A DNA stretch of 18,375 nt from Planctomycetaceae bacterium UBA4732 (GTDB lineage Bacteria > Planctomycetota > Planctomycetia > Gemmatales > Gemmataceae), in contig DHJA01000283.1 of the NCBI GenBank assembly GCA_002404095.1, positions 1 to 18,375 of the forward strand. The letters are read 5' to 3'. The notes under the pieces are model-generated. The model made no database searches, was not told the origin of the DNA, and was given only the letters and a program-made list of their open reading frames with translations. Both the position numbers and the translations under genes were made by a program. Below are positions 11,226 through 18,375 of this stretch, one piece after another. Numbering within the stretch: position 1 is the stretch's first letter; each line of letters begins with the position of its first letter.

Positions 11226-11396
11226 TCACCAATCAAGCAGGATTAGCATCCCCGCGACCACGGCTAGGATCGCCAGGACCAAAGGAAAGTATTCCGCGAC
11301 ACCCGACGGCGCCTTGAGCAGCGGGATCACCCCCTGTAGGATAAGCCAGATTGCCAGCAGCAGCAGGCCCTTCTTCTTGATGAATTTCAGTGTCAC
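11226..11396 (-). CDS. Small two-helix membrane protein of unknown function
   Basis: A 56-residue protein starting at GTG with VTLKFIKKKGLLLL. It has a basic N-terminus (KFIKKK), a first hydrophobic helix LLLLAIWLILQGVIPLL, a short linker KAPSGVAEYF and a second helix PLVLAILAVVAGMLILL, ending DW. This pattern occurs in small hypothetical inner-membrane proteins of many bacteria; I cannot assign a function. The frame is open upstream to 11726, but that part only shadows iscA and the palindromic repeat. The ribosome-binding site is weak (AGAGAGA). It lies 104 bases behind iscA, with a palindrome between, and just before tRNA-Val. Confidence 0.6.
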   Translation of the reverse strand: MTLKFIKKKGLLLLAIWLILQGVIPLLKAPSGVAEYFPLVLAILAVVAGMLILLDW

Positions 11397-11429
11397 GTTA
11401 TTCTCTCTTCTGTAGGGAAAGGCTCTACC

Positions 11430-11484
11430 AACCCGAAGCGCGAGCGAGGAATTGAGATAAAATCCCTCGCTCGCGCTTCGGGTT
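11430..11484 (-). repeat. Palindromic repeat, GAAGCGCGAGCGAGG family, copy 2
   Basis: Arms 11430-11453 and 11461-11484 pair over 24 bases, with one imperfect pair (11450/11464) that becomes U-G in minus-strand RNA. The loop has 7 bases. The core AGCGCGAGCGAGG is shared with the copy at 9169-9208. It sits between the stop of iscA and the start of the small membrane protein gene, both read leftward, so it would form a stable hairpin within that transcript. Confidence 0.85.
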
Positions 11485-11500
11485 AGTAAACCGCCGTTCC

Positions 11501-11911
11501 TCACATCGTGTAAGAACTGCCGCAACCGCAGGTGCTTTTGGCGCTGGGGTTGGTGATGCTGAAACCCTGGCGGTGCAGTTCGTCGTGATAGTCCACGACC
11601 GCGCCTTCCAGGTACATCTGGCTGCGCTTGTCCACCACCACCTGAATGCCGTGGAAGTCGAACACGTCGTCCAGCTTCTCGTTGACTTGCGGGTCGAGGT
11701 CCAACTTGTTCTGGAAGCCGCTGCAACCACCGCCCACCACGCGCAGACGCAGGTACAGCTTCTCCGGCGCCGCGCCGTTGGCCGGCTGCTGGTCGGCGAT
11801 GATCTGCCGTACTTTGTCCGCCGCCTTTTCGCTCACCTGGATGGTCGTCGTGTTCTTCGCCTGGGGGAGCGCCAATTCGGTCATCACCTCGGTCATCATC
11901 TCGGTTGACAT
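11501..11911 (-). CDS. iscA: Iron-sulfur cluster assembly/insertion protein (IscA/ErpA/HesB family)
   Basis: A 136-residue A-type Fe-S carrier that takes a cluster from the assembly machinery and hands it to target proteins. The three conserved cysteines are present: Cys63 in GGGCSGFQ and Cys128/Cys130 in the CGCGSS tail. The first 20 residues (Met/Thr-rich) are an extension beyond the usual 107-115 residue family length. In-frame Met codons at positions 5, 6 and 10 are possible starts, but AGGAG nine bases before the first ATG favours the longest form. It follows iscS by 84 bases on the same strand. Whether it is IscA or ErpA in role cannot be told from sequence, so the symbol is by position next to iscS. 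Confidence 0.88.
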   Translation of the reverse strand: MSTEMMTEVMTELALPQAKNTTTIQVSEKAADKVRQIIADQQPANGAAPEKLYLRLRVVGGGCSGFQNKLDLDPQVNEKLDDVFDFHGIQVVVDKRSQMYLEGAVVDYHDELHRQGFSITNPSAKSTCGCGSSYTM

Positions 11912-11970
11912 ACGATCATTCTCCTGTTTGGGTCAGTTTCAATCCGCCCCCAGCCCGAAGGCCAGGGGAA

Positions 11971-11996
11971 ACGCCCGCCGCCGTTGCGACGGGCGT
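11971..11996 (-). other. Hairpin between iscS and iscA
   Basis: In minus-strand RNA, ACGCCCGUC (from 11996) pairs with GGCGGGCGU (to 11971) over 9 bases including one U-G pair, with an 8-base loop, followed by UUU then CCCC. It begins at the iscS stop codon. It might cause partial termination or mark an RNA-processing point between iscS and iscA. The short U-run makes full termination unlikely. Confidence 0.4.
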
Positions 11997-13189
11997 CACA
12001 CAATCGTCGCACTCCGGCGCAGCTCGTACTCCGGGCTGATCGCCCGTAAATGCTGCACCGCCCGCACCGTCTCTTCGACGGCGTAGTTCACTTCTTCTGG
12101 CGTCGTAAACCGACCGAGGCCGTAGCGAATACTGCCGCGGGCCAATTCATCCGAAACGCCAATGGCCGTTAGCACATGGCTCGGCTCATCGCTGGCCGAC
12201 GTACACGCCGACCCGGAACTGACCGCTACGCTTCGCATCAACGTCATCAGGGCGCCGCCATCAATATAGGCGAAACCGAGGTTCACGTTGTTCGGCAGCC
12301 GTTCCGTCGGGCAGCCGTGCAGGGTCGTATCCTCCAACTGGTCCTGGATTCCCGTTCGCAACCGTTCATGCAGTGCCAACAGCCGTTTGGCTTCGTCACC
12401 CATCTCCGCCGCGCACAGTTCGCACGCCTTGCCGAAGCCAACGATGTTCGGGACCGGCAACGTACCGCTGCGTAAGCCGCGTTCATGGCCGCCGCCGTCG
12501 AACAACGGCTCCAAACGGACGTGCGGATCGCGGCGCCTGACGTAAAGGGCGCCAACGCCCTTCGGCCCATACATTTTATGGGCCGATAGGCTGAGTAGGT
12601 CAATGCCCATCACGTCCACGTCAAGCGGAATCTTTCCCGCGGCTTGCACCGCGTCGGTATGGAACAGTACGCCGCGACTCTTGCACAATCGACCGATCTC
12701 ACCGATCGGCTGAAGCGTACCAATCTCATTATTCGCGGCCATCACGCTGACCAGGATCGTTCGGTCGGTCAGAGCCGCTTCCACCTGCCGCGCCGACACA
12801 CGGCCGTATCGGTCCACCGGCAGGATCGTCACGGAATAACCGTCGCGCTCCAGGCGCCGCAGCGGATCGAGGATCGCATTATGCTCGGTCGCCACGGAAA
12901 TCAGATGATCGCCTTTCTTACGGTAGGCGGCGGCCACGCCTTTGATCGCAAGGTTATCGCTTTCGGTGGCGCCGCTGGTGAAGACGATGGTTCGCGCTTC
13001 GGCGCCGATCAATTCGGCGACCTGTACGCGCGCCAGGTCCACCGCTTCTTCCGCCTTCTGGCCGAAAACGTGCTGCCGGCTGGCGGCGTTGCCGTATTGC
13101 TCCGTGAAATACGGCAGCATCACCGTCAGAACGCGCGGATCGACGCGCGTCGTGGCGTGGTTGTCCAAGTATACCGGCGTCTTTACCAT
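11996..13189 (-). CDS. iscS: Cysteine desulfurase (IscS/NifS class I)
   Basis: A 397-residue PLP enzyme of the cytoplasm that takes sulfur from cysteine for Fe-S clusters and other thio-cofactors. It has YLDNHATT at the N-terminus, GATESDN (74-79 region), His103 in TEHNA, Asp179 in FHTDAVQ, the PLP lysine Lys205 in [10 protein letters not shown], and the mobile active-site Cys329 in the long loop [17 protein letters not shown], which marks the IscS/NifS class rather than SufS. Length is typical. No Shine-Dalgarno sequence is evident before the ATG. The 183-base spacer up to the kinase stop probably holds its promoter; on the minus strand a TAAAAT lies there about 110 bases before the start. 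iscA follows; iscU, iscR and hscAB are not in view. Confidence 0.93.
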   Translation of the reverse strand: MVKTPVYLDNHATTRVDPRVLTVMLPYFTEQYGNAASRQHVFGQKAEEAVDLARVQVAELIGAEARTIVFTSGATESDNLAIKGVAAAYRKKGDHLISVATEHNAILDPLRRLERDGYSVTILPVDRYGRVSARQVEAALTDRTILVSVMAANNEIGTLQPIGEIGRLCKSRGVLFHTDAVQAAGKIPLDVDVMGIDLLSLSAHKMYGPKGVGALYVRRRDPHVRLEPLFDGGGHERGLRSGTLPVPNIVGFGKACELCAAEMGDEAKRLLALHERLRTGIQDQLEDTTLHGCPTERLPNNVNLGFAYIDGGALMTLMRSVAVSSGSACTSASDEPSHVLTAIGVSDELARGSIRYGLGRFTTPEEVNYAVEETVRAVQHLRAISPEYELRRSATIV

Positions 13190-13372
13190 TGCGCTGGTGC
13201 AGGTAGGACGGGGTGCAAAGCGCGTCGGCCGCTTGATAGAGCCATTTCCGCTCCTACCCGCCGTCGGGCTGGATATAGCACCTACTCACTTCTATTTTAC
13301 CCGATGCTGCGGGTAGGACCAGTACAGTTTGAGGAAAAGGAGGAAGATCGTCTGGCGAAGAAATGTTCAAGG

Positions 13373-15724
13373 CTACTTCTTCGGCGGCGCCAGCGTGAAA
13401 GGGCTTGTGCCTTCCAACTTCACTTCTGCGATGTCTTCCAGTTTGGTGGCTGTCAATTTGGCCCCCTCACCTGCGAAGGAGCAACCCCGAACCGTGATGT
13501 ACTTAGGCCTCTTAATGATTGAGTTGCCGGTATAGTCGAAGAAAAGGCCCGTTTGACTCGATTTGTCAGTAGTGATGCGGAGATTGAACAAATCGACTGG
13601 CTGGGTGGGCGTCCCATCGCAGCCGATGACGGAAACGCCGTAATCCTTGAAGTATCTCAACTCGAGGTCCGTCAGCTTCAGGCCGGGACAGCTTCCGTAG
13701 AGCGTGATGAGGGATTTCGCCTTTTGGGAGCCGTCGAGGGTGACGTGCTTCAATTCAAACCCGGTAACGGAAACGACCGCGAGCATCTTATCGGAGTCGG
13801 ACAGACCAGCCGGAAACTTCCAGGTCGCCATTTGGCCCGGCGCGGACTCAATAACCAGGTTCTCTTTTTGCGGTATGTTGACATTCCCTTCGGAAATATT
13901 CGTCATCAAATGGATGTGATCGTGGGCGCTTGCGTGATTGAGCGCCTCCTGAATCGTCGTATACGCTTTGCCCGCCCCGCTGGGATCGACGCGGAGAGGC
14001 GGGCGCGGGGTCTGGCCTTGCTGCTGTTTCTGCCCGGAGGACACGGCTATCGCAATCCAAGTGATAAGGGCGACAAGCAACAGGACCGCGGCCGTCGCCA
14101 CGCCTATGACGATCCAGAGACGGCGGGTCAAAACAGTTGGCGCCTGTAAGTTCCGACCGCTCGGCCTCTTTCGCGACGCCCCGGATCGCTTTCCCGACTT
14201 CGGCGTGGTGTCGAGATACGCCGTCGGGTCATCGGTGTCGGAAACCAGCTTCTCCCAAGAGGCGGCTTCCTCCTCAAAGGGCGCGGCGGGCGCCTGAACC
14301 GGCGCGGCCGCTTGCCGGGTCGGCGCCGGCGTCGGCCGCAAGGGGACGGGCGCGAGGACGGGCCGGACAGGCGCCTTGGAGCCGGGTTGAACCGTGGCGG
14401 CGGGGCGGACGACTTGGGGCGTCGGCGAGGCGGCCGGGGCTGCGCTCGTTGGATGCAAGTTGACATCCGGCGACGATGGCGCCATTGGCGGAGCAGGCGT
14501 CGGCGGCGGTGGGGTCGCGGTAGAAGACGGCGTGCCGTTGGCCACCTGCCAGGGTTTGCGCGTGCCGGACGGCGGGTCCGAGGAGCCGGTTCGCGATAAA
14601 CTCGTGAGAGTGGCGTCGCCGCCGGGGGCGCCTCCGCCCATCGCCGCGAGGCTGAGGTGCGGCATCTCCGACTCGGGCGGCAGCGGGATGGGCGTCGTGG
14701 TCCACGGCGCCAGCGCCTCGGCCACGGCGATCGGCGTTTGATAGCGCAGGGCGGGATCTTTGGCCATCGCTTTTTCAATGATGGCCGCTATCTCTTCGGG
14801 CACGTCCGGGCGGATTGAGCGCACCGGCTTGGGCTGACGGGTCTGATGCCAGATGAGCTTTTGCGCGATCGAGCCTTCGGCGAAAGGCGGCCGTCCCGTT
14901 AGGCAAAAATAAAACGTCGCCCCGAGGCTATAAATGTCTGCGCGGATATCGACGCCGTGACTGTCGAGGGCTTGTTCGGGCGCCAGGTAATCGGCCGTGC
15001 CCAGGACGTTCTCGTCGTATTTCTTGGTAAGAATGTCGTCGGTATCGTGGAAAAATCGGGCCAGGCCCATGTCGAGGACTTTAACGATGCCGTTACGGTC
15101 CACAAGGATGTTGCCGGGCTTGATGTCGCGGTGGACCAGGCCGGCCGCTTCATGGGCGTGCTGAATCCCCAGCGCCGCTTGACGGATGTAATGGGCGGCG
15201 CGCGTCACGTCCATCGGCCCGCTGCGCTTGACGATCTCCTGAAAGTTGGCGCCGTCCACGAACTCCATGACCAGGAAGTGGAGCTTGTCGTCCTGATCGA
15301 TGTCGTAAGCGCGGACGATGTTGGGGTGGTCGAGGGCGGCAACGGCACGGGCCTCGCGGTAAAAGCGTTCGAGCGAAGCGGGTTCCTCAGCCTTGGCGGT
15401 GGGCAGGACTTTGACGGCCACGCGGCGGCGCATCAGTTTATGTTCGCAGAGGTAGACGCTGCCCATACCGCCGGCGCCGAGGCGTTCGAGAACCTTATAA
15501 CGGCCGATGGTGAAACGGCGCCATTTGCCCTGAAGGAACTGCTCGGCCTGGAAATGGGTGAGCATACCGTCGCGGACCATGACGCCAGCGAACTTCGACG
15601 GCTCCGGCGGAACGCCGTTGGGGTATTCGATCTTGGCCAGATAGCCTTCGAGGCGTTTGTCGTCCTGTACGCCGCTCTTGCGCACCAAGTCCAGGAGTTC
15701 GTCGTTATTGGCTGGCGACGGCAT
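13373..15724 (-). CDS. Transmembrane Ser/Thr protein kinase with a C-terminal beta-helix sensor domain
   Basis: A 783-residue Hanks-type kinase. Residues 1-75 are the small helical module found before many planctomycete kinases (FQAEQFLQGKWRRFTIGRY). The kinase domain (about 76-340) has P-loop GAGGMGSVY (83-91), Lys105, Glu124, HRDIKPGN (198-205), DMG (218-220) in place of DFG, and APE (249-251), so it should be active. A Pro/Ala-rich disordered linker (about 341-480) leads to one membrane helix (535-562). The outer part (about 578-783) starts AGKAYTTIQEAL and reads as a right-handed beta-helix of the pectate-lyase type, presumably sensing cell-wall or surface polysaccharide. I chose the ATG at 15724, with AGGTAGG close upstream; an ATG at 15769 is in frame. 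iscS lies downstream on the same strand, with no obvious functional tie. Confidence 0.92.
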   Translation of the reverse strand: MPSPANNDELLDLVRKSGVQDDKRLEGYLAKIEYPNGVPPEPSKFAGVMVRDGMLTHFQAEQFLQGKWRRFTIGRYKVLERLGAGGMGSVYLCEHKLMRRRVAVKVLPTAKAEEPASLERFYREARAVAALDHPNIVRAYDIDQDDKLHFLVMEFVDGANFQEIVKRSGPMDVTRAAHYIRQAALGIQHAHEAAGLVHRDIKPGNILVDRNGIVKVLDMGLARFFHDTDDILTKKYDENVLGTADYLAPEQALDSHGVDIRADIYSLGATFYFCLTGRPPFAEGSIAQKLIWHQTRQPKPVRSIRPDVPEEIAAIIEKAMAKDPALRYQTPIAVAEALAPWTTTPIPLPPESEMPHLSLAAMGGGAPGGDATLTSLSRTGSSDPPSGTRKPWQVANGTPSSTATPPPPTPAPPMAPSSPDVNLHPTSAAPAASPTPQVVRPAATVQPGSKAPVRPVLAPVPLRPTPAPTRQAAAPVQAPAAPFEEEAASWEKLVSDTDDPTAYLDTTPKSGKRSGASRKRPSGRNLQAPTVLTRRLWIVIGVATAAVLLLVALITWIAIAVSSGQKQQQGQTPRPPLRVDPSGAGKAYTTIQEALNHASAHDHIHLMTNISEGNVNIPQKENLVIESAPGQMATWKFPAGLSDSDKMLAVVSVTGFELKHVTLDGSQKAKSLITLYGSCPGLKLTDLELRYFKDYGVSVIGCDGTPTQPVDLFNLRITTDKSSQTGLFFDYTGNSIIKRPKYITVRGCSFAGEGAKLTATKLEDIAEVKLEGTSPFTLAPPKK

Positions 15725-15832
15725 CGGCCTACCTATAGCAGACGCGAATACGACACGGGCCGTGGGCAAACGGTTCTATTAACATAGCAACTATAGATCG
15801 GGCGCGGAGAGGAAGGGGGAGAATTCCTTTGT

Positions 15833-15927
15833 TATTCGGCGAGCGGCTGGCGTAAGCCGGCTGGTAAGGCATACAGTCGCAGACAGGGGGACGCACCAGC
15901 CGGCTTACGCCGGCCGTTCGCCGAATA
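15833..15927 (+). repeat. Long palindromic repeat, GGCGTAAGCC family
   Basis: Arms 15833-15865 and 15895-15927 pair over 33 bases, with just two imperfect pairs (15843/15917 and 15848/15912), both G-T on the plus strand, around a 29-base spacer. The right arm is shared exactly over 28 bases with 73-100. It fills most of the gap between the divergent kinase and isomerase genes, ending 32 bases before the isomerase start, where an RNA hairpin could block or protect its leader. Confidence 0.85.
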
Positions 15928-15959
15928 GACATCCATCGGCCGCGAGCTAGTATGAAGGT

Positions 15960-16781
15960 ATGAGACCTTGCATCAGTGAAGCCGCCTATTTGCCCGGCAC
16001 GTTCGCCGACGACGTGGAGGCTTTCGCCGAAGGCGGCTGTCACGCCCTGGAAGTCTGGCTGACCAAGCTGGAAACCCACCTCGAAAGTCACTCCGTCGCC
16101 GAGACTCGTCAGCTGCTTGAAGATCATCAGACGACCCTAGCCGGCGCCGCCTATCAGGGCGGCCTGCTCTTATCGCAGGGGGAGCAACGCAAAGCCCACT
16201 ACGACCATTTCAAGCGCCGCCTCGACCTTTGCCAGACGTTCCGCATCCCCACTCTCCTCGTAGTGGCTGATTTCGTCGGCAATGTGGAGGCAGCCGACTT
16301 GGAGCGGGCTGTGGTATCGCTCACGCAAGCGGCGCAATGGGCATCCGCGTTCGACGTGCGCTTGGCGCTGGAGTTCCGCGGCTCGGCCACGTTCTGCTCC
16401 AGCCTCGACACCGCTTTGGCTCTCGTCGCGGCCTGTGGCGAGCCGAACGTCGGCGTCAACCTTGATGTTTTTCATTACTACACCGGGCCGAGCAAGTTCG
16501 ACGACCTCGCCCTTTTGACGCGCGACAACCTGGCGTTCGTGCAGGTGTGCGACGTGGCCGGCGTGCCGCGCGAGCTGGCGACCGACGCCGACCGCATCCT
16601 GCCCGGCGAGGGCGATTTCCGCCTCGAACCGATCATGGGGCGGTTGCGCGACATTGGCTACGATGGCTATGTGTCGCTGGAATTGCTAAACCCCGTATTG
16701 TGGCAGACGCCGGCGAAACAGCTGGCGGAGTTGGGGATGAACGCCCTCAATCGTTTGCTGGAACCGCCGATTCCCGCATGA
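15960..16781 (+). CDS. Sugar-phosphate isomerase/epimerase-like TIM-barrel protein
   Basis: A 273-residue protein of the xylose isomerase-like / AP endonuclease family 2 TIM-barrel fold, mostly metal-dependent isomerases and epimerases acting on sugars in the cytoplasm. Barrel-strand motifs visible are the start CISEAAYLPG, LEVWLTKLE (30-38), LALEFRG with a likely metal-binding Glu, VGVNLDVFHYY with a likely metal-binding Asp and His, VQVCDVAG, and YVSLELLNP with the terminal Glu. The exact substrate is not deducible. There is no signal peptide. AAGG lies very close to the ATG, so the start is moderately sure. The long palindrome at 15833-15927 precedes it and two tandem small palindromes follow its stop. 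Confidence 0.82.
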   Translation: MRPCISEAAYLPGTFADDVEAFAEGGCHALEVWLTKLETHLESHSVAETRQLLEDHQTTLAGAAYQGGLLLSQGEQRKAHYDHFKRRLDLCQTFRIPTLLVVADFVGNVEAADLERAVVSLTQAAQWASAFDVRLALEFRGSATFCSSLDTALALVAACGEPNVGVNLDVFHYYTGPSKFDDLALLTRDNLAFVQVCDVAGVPRELATDADRILPGEGDFRLEPIMGRLRDIGYDGYVSLELLNPVLWQTPAKQLAELGMNALNRLLEPPIPA

Positions 16782-16785
16782 TTGT

Positions 16786-16847
16786 AGGCCACTCGCTCCG
16801 CGAGTGGCTTGGATTATGGTGGGCCACTCGCTCCGCGAGTGGCCTAC
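16786..16847 (+). repeat. Tandem pair of short palindromes (GGCCACTCGC-TCC-GCGAGTGGCC)
   Basis: Two near-identical palindromes lie 35 bases apart: 16786-16810 and 16819-16847. Each has arms of about 10-12 bases around a 3-base loop TCC, with G-T pairs at 16787/16809 and 16821/16845. A 21-base core is the same in both units. They begin 5 bases after the isomerase stop codon. There is no T-tract. This is likely a dispersed palindromic repeat present as a doublet, and could act as a 3' RNA stabiliser. Confidence 0.8.
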
Positions 16848-17007
16848 ATTCGCCAACATCGCTCTGGACCTGGAATGACATGGCCGCTACAAGGCGTGCA
16901 AGCGCGGAGGCCGCTTGCGGTTACCCGTGTGATGGAACGAAGACTGAGGCGGACCGGCGCCGGCTCCCTTGCCTGGCTTCCCGGCCCCTCGCATTTGTTG
17001 CGAGACG
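16848..17007. other. Spacer before the DUF1704 gene
   Basis: This stretch has no supported gene. A small hairpin GCAAGCG/CGCTTGC (16898-16904 and 16912-16918) is visible. Short open frames cross it but lack ribosome-binding sites and family resemblance. A promoter for the next gene is expected here, but I cannot point to one. Confidence 0.3.
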
Positions 17008-18336
17008 ATGGCTAACGCAATGACCGCCGACGGCGTTCTCGGCCTCTATCGGCCGACGCTGTCCTCCCACGAAACGCTAATCCGCGGCCTGAGCGACCGG
17101 CTGGTGGAGGCGCAACGACCCCTTCGCATTCTCGACGCCGTTAAATGGGGCGACGACGTTGAGCGCGCCTTCTTCGCCGCCGACGGCCGCGAACTGCCGT
17201 CCGTGACGCGCGATCTGTACGCCTCGCGAGCGCTCCCTTTCCACCCCGGACACAAGCGCGAAGAACTGCGCGCCATCGAGCGCGACGTGCGCCGGACGTT
17301 AGGCGTCGAACACGCGGCCGGCCGTATGCTGACGCGCATGTGTGCGGAGTATCGCGCCGTAGTCGATCTGATCGTCCAGCGCGGTACGCCCGCCTTTGGC
17401 GCTCTCTCAAAGCGCTTATACGGCGGTTCCGAAGATCGCTTCCACGCCGGCGCCCCGACGCTGGCGGACCTCGGCCGAGCGATGGCCTCCATGCTCGACA
17501 ACCTGGCGAGCGAAACGCTGGTCAGCCGCGAACGGCCGACTTTGGACTCCCGACAGACGGTACAAATCCTCTCGGAACGGCTGACGGGCTTCTTCCAAGA
17601 CCCGGCGGCCGTGCGCGTGCGCTTGTCCGATGGCATCGTGGCCGACGCGGCGGCCGGCTGCGATTACATCAAGATTCGCGGCGACGCCCGTTTCACGCCG
17701 CGCGAAGTACGGCTTTTGGAGGTCCACGAAGGCTGGGTCCACCTGGGCACCACGTTGAATGGACAACGGCAGCCGGTTTGTACCTTTCTGGGCAAAGGGC
17801 CGCCGTCGTCCACGACGACGCAGGAAGGGCTGGCGGTGCTGACGGAAGTGCTGGCGTTCGCCTCGCACCCGGCGCGCTTGCGCCGGCTGACGCACCGCAT
17901 CGAAGGCGTGGCTCTGGCCGAAAACGGCGCCGACTTCCTGGATGTGTACCGCTTCTTCCTATCGGAAGGCTACGACCCGCGCGAGAGCTATCAGCACACT
18001 ACGCGCATCTTCCGCGGCGGCCTGCCGCGCGGGACCGGCCCATTCACGAAAGACCTATGTTACAGCCGTGGTTTCGTGCTGGTATACAACTTCATCCGCC
18101 TGGCGGTGAGCCGGGGCAAAGTGCGGCGCGTGCCGTTGCTTTTCTGCGGCAAAACCAATCTCAATGATCTGCGAACGCTGGCGGAACTCGCCGACGAGGG
18201 GCTGGTCGTTTCGCCGCGTTTCGTGCCGCCGCCGTTCGCCGACTTGCACGCGCTGGCCGCGTGGATGTGTTACGCCAGTTTTCTTGGCGGCTTGTCGCTT
18301 CAGTGCATTGAAGAGGATTATGCCGCCCTGCTTTGA
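17008..18336 (+). CDS. DUF1704/MATCAP-family metallopeptidase (QEGLA-motif protein)
   Basis: A 442-residue protein long annotated as flavohemoglobin expression-modulating QEGLA motif protein, now grouped with the MATCAP (tyrosine carboxypeptidase) metallopeptidases. Predicted zinc ligands and catalytic residues are visible: HEGWVH (His240, Glu241, His245) and TTTQEGLA with Glu273. Family blocks DYIKIRGDARF (219-229) and RIFRGG (333-338) are also present. It has no signal peptide and is probably cytoplasmic. The natural substrate of the bacterial members is not known to me; the eukaryotic relatives trim the C-terminal tyrosine of alpha-tubulin. The frame is open to 16969, but the ATG at 17008 (MANAMTADGV) or the one at 17020 is a more likely start; no clear ribosome-binding site decides it. 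Glutathione-synthase-like partners sometimes beside such genes would lie beyond the window if present. Confidence 0.88.
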   Translation: MANAMTADGVLGLYRPTLSSHETLIRGLSDRLVEAQRPLRILDAVKWGDDVERAFFAADGRELPSVTRDLYASRALPFHPGHKREELRAIERDVRRTLGVEHAAGRMLTRMCAEYRAVVDLIVQRGTPAFGALSKRLYGGSEDRFHAGAPTLADLGRAMASMLDNLASETLVSRERPTLDSRQTVQILSERLTGFFQDPAAVRVRLSDGIVADAAAGCDYIKIRGDARFTPREVRLLEVHEGWVHLGTTLNGQRQPVCTFLGKGPPSSTTTQEGLAVLTEVLAFASHPARLRRLTHRIEGVALAENGADFLDVYRFFLSEGYDPRESYQHTTRIFRGGLPRGTGPFTKDLCYSRGFVLVYNFIRLAVSRGKVRRVPLLFCGKTNLNDLRTLAELADEGLVVSPRFVPPPFADLHALAAWMCYASFLGGLSLQCIEEDYAALL

Positions 18337-18375
18337 TGTTTTTTGGCGCCCCCCTCGCACCCCGGACTCACGAGT

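Noticed and set aside
12644..13522. 292-codon open frame on the plus strand opposite iscS
   Set aside because: It crosses iscS and the end of the kinase gene in the wrong sense. Its composition is typical of antisense frames.
16786..16847. Possible small CRISPR-like array
   Set aside because: There are only two units, each itself a full palindrome, with no spacer set and no cas genes. A palindromic repeat doublet fits better.
16809..17015. 68-codon open frame before the DUF1704 gene
   Set aside because: It starts inside the palindrome doublet, has no ribosome-binding site, and shows an Arg-rich composition typical of non-coding high-GC frames.

Overview
The window looks like a chromosomal segment of a planctomycete, most likely of the Gemmataceae or a close relative. 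This is an inference from family style. It rests on GC-rich sequence, a membrane Ser/Thr kinase of the planctomycete layout (short N-terminal module, kinase, proline-rich linker, one membrane helix, beta-helix sensor), a secreted multi-repeat WD40 protein with a helical tail, a Tat-exported thiamine-diphosphate enzyme, and many long imperfect palindromes between genes. No prophage, transposase, integrase, CRISPR array or rRNA was seen. Fourteen protein genes and one tRNA fill the window, and no gene-free stretch exceeds about 250 bases.

Layout. 1-103: remnant of a palindromic repeat, no gene called. 104-1957 (-): Tat-exported acetolactate-synthase-like TPP enzyme. It is divergent from 2199-3596 (+), an Nramp Mn/Fe transporter with a recognisable promoter. 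3583-6105 (-): secreted WD40 protein, tail-to-tail with the transporter and overlapping it by 14 bases, sitting 47 bases behind 6153-7559 (-), dihydrolipoyl dehydrogenase. Divergent from that pair is a rightward group: 7804-9150 adenosylhomocysteinase, 9271-9525 a small antitoxin-like protein, 9614-10201 riboflavin synthase and 10210-11112 RsmA/KsgA. Facing it on the minus strand, in transcription order, are the kinase (15724-13373), cysteine desulfurase IscS (13189-11996), an IscA/ErpA-type Fe-S carrier (11911-11501), a 56-residue membrane protein (11396-11226) and tRNA-Val(UAC) (11211-11140). The right end, on the plus strand, holds a TIM-barrel sugar-phosphate isomerase-like protein (15960-16781) and a DUF1704/MATCAP-type metallopeptidase (17008-18336).

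How genes work together. Most genes are housekeeping. IscS and IscA form a sulfur mobilisation and Fe-S delivery pair, without the scaffold IscU or the regulator IscR in view. AhcY clears the S-adenosylhomocysteine made by methyltransferases such as RsmA, although linking the two here is only inference from proximity. The transporter could supply Mn or Fe to the neighbouring metal-using proteins, but nothing in the sequence proves it.

The most distinctive non-coding content is four families of long palindromes at gene borders (2048-2105; 9169-9208 and 11430-11484; 15833-15927 with a half copy at 73-100; 16786-16847). In most of them the imperfect pairs are G-T on the strand that the neighbouring genes suggest is transcribed. 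This hints that the RNA hairpin, rather than the DNA cruciform, may be what is conserved.
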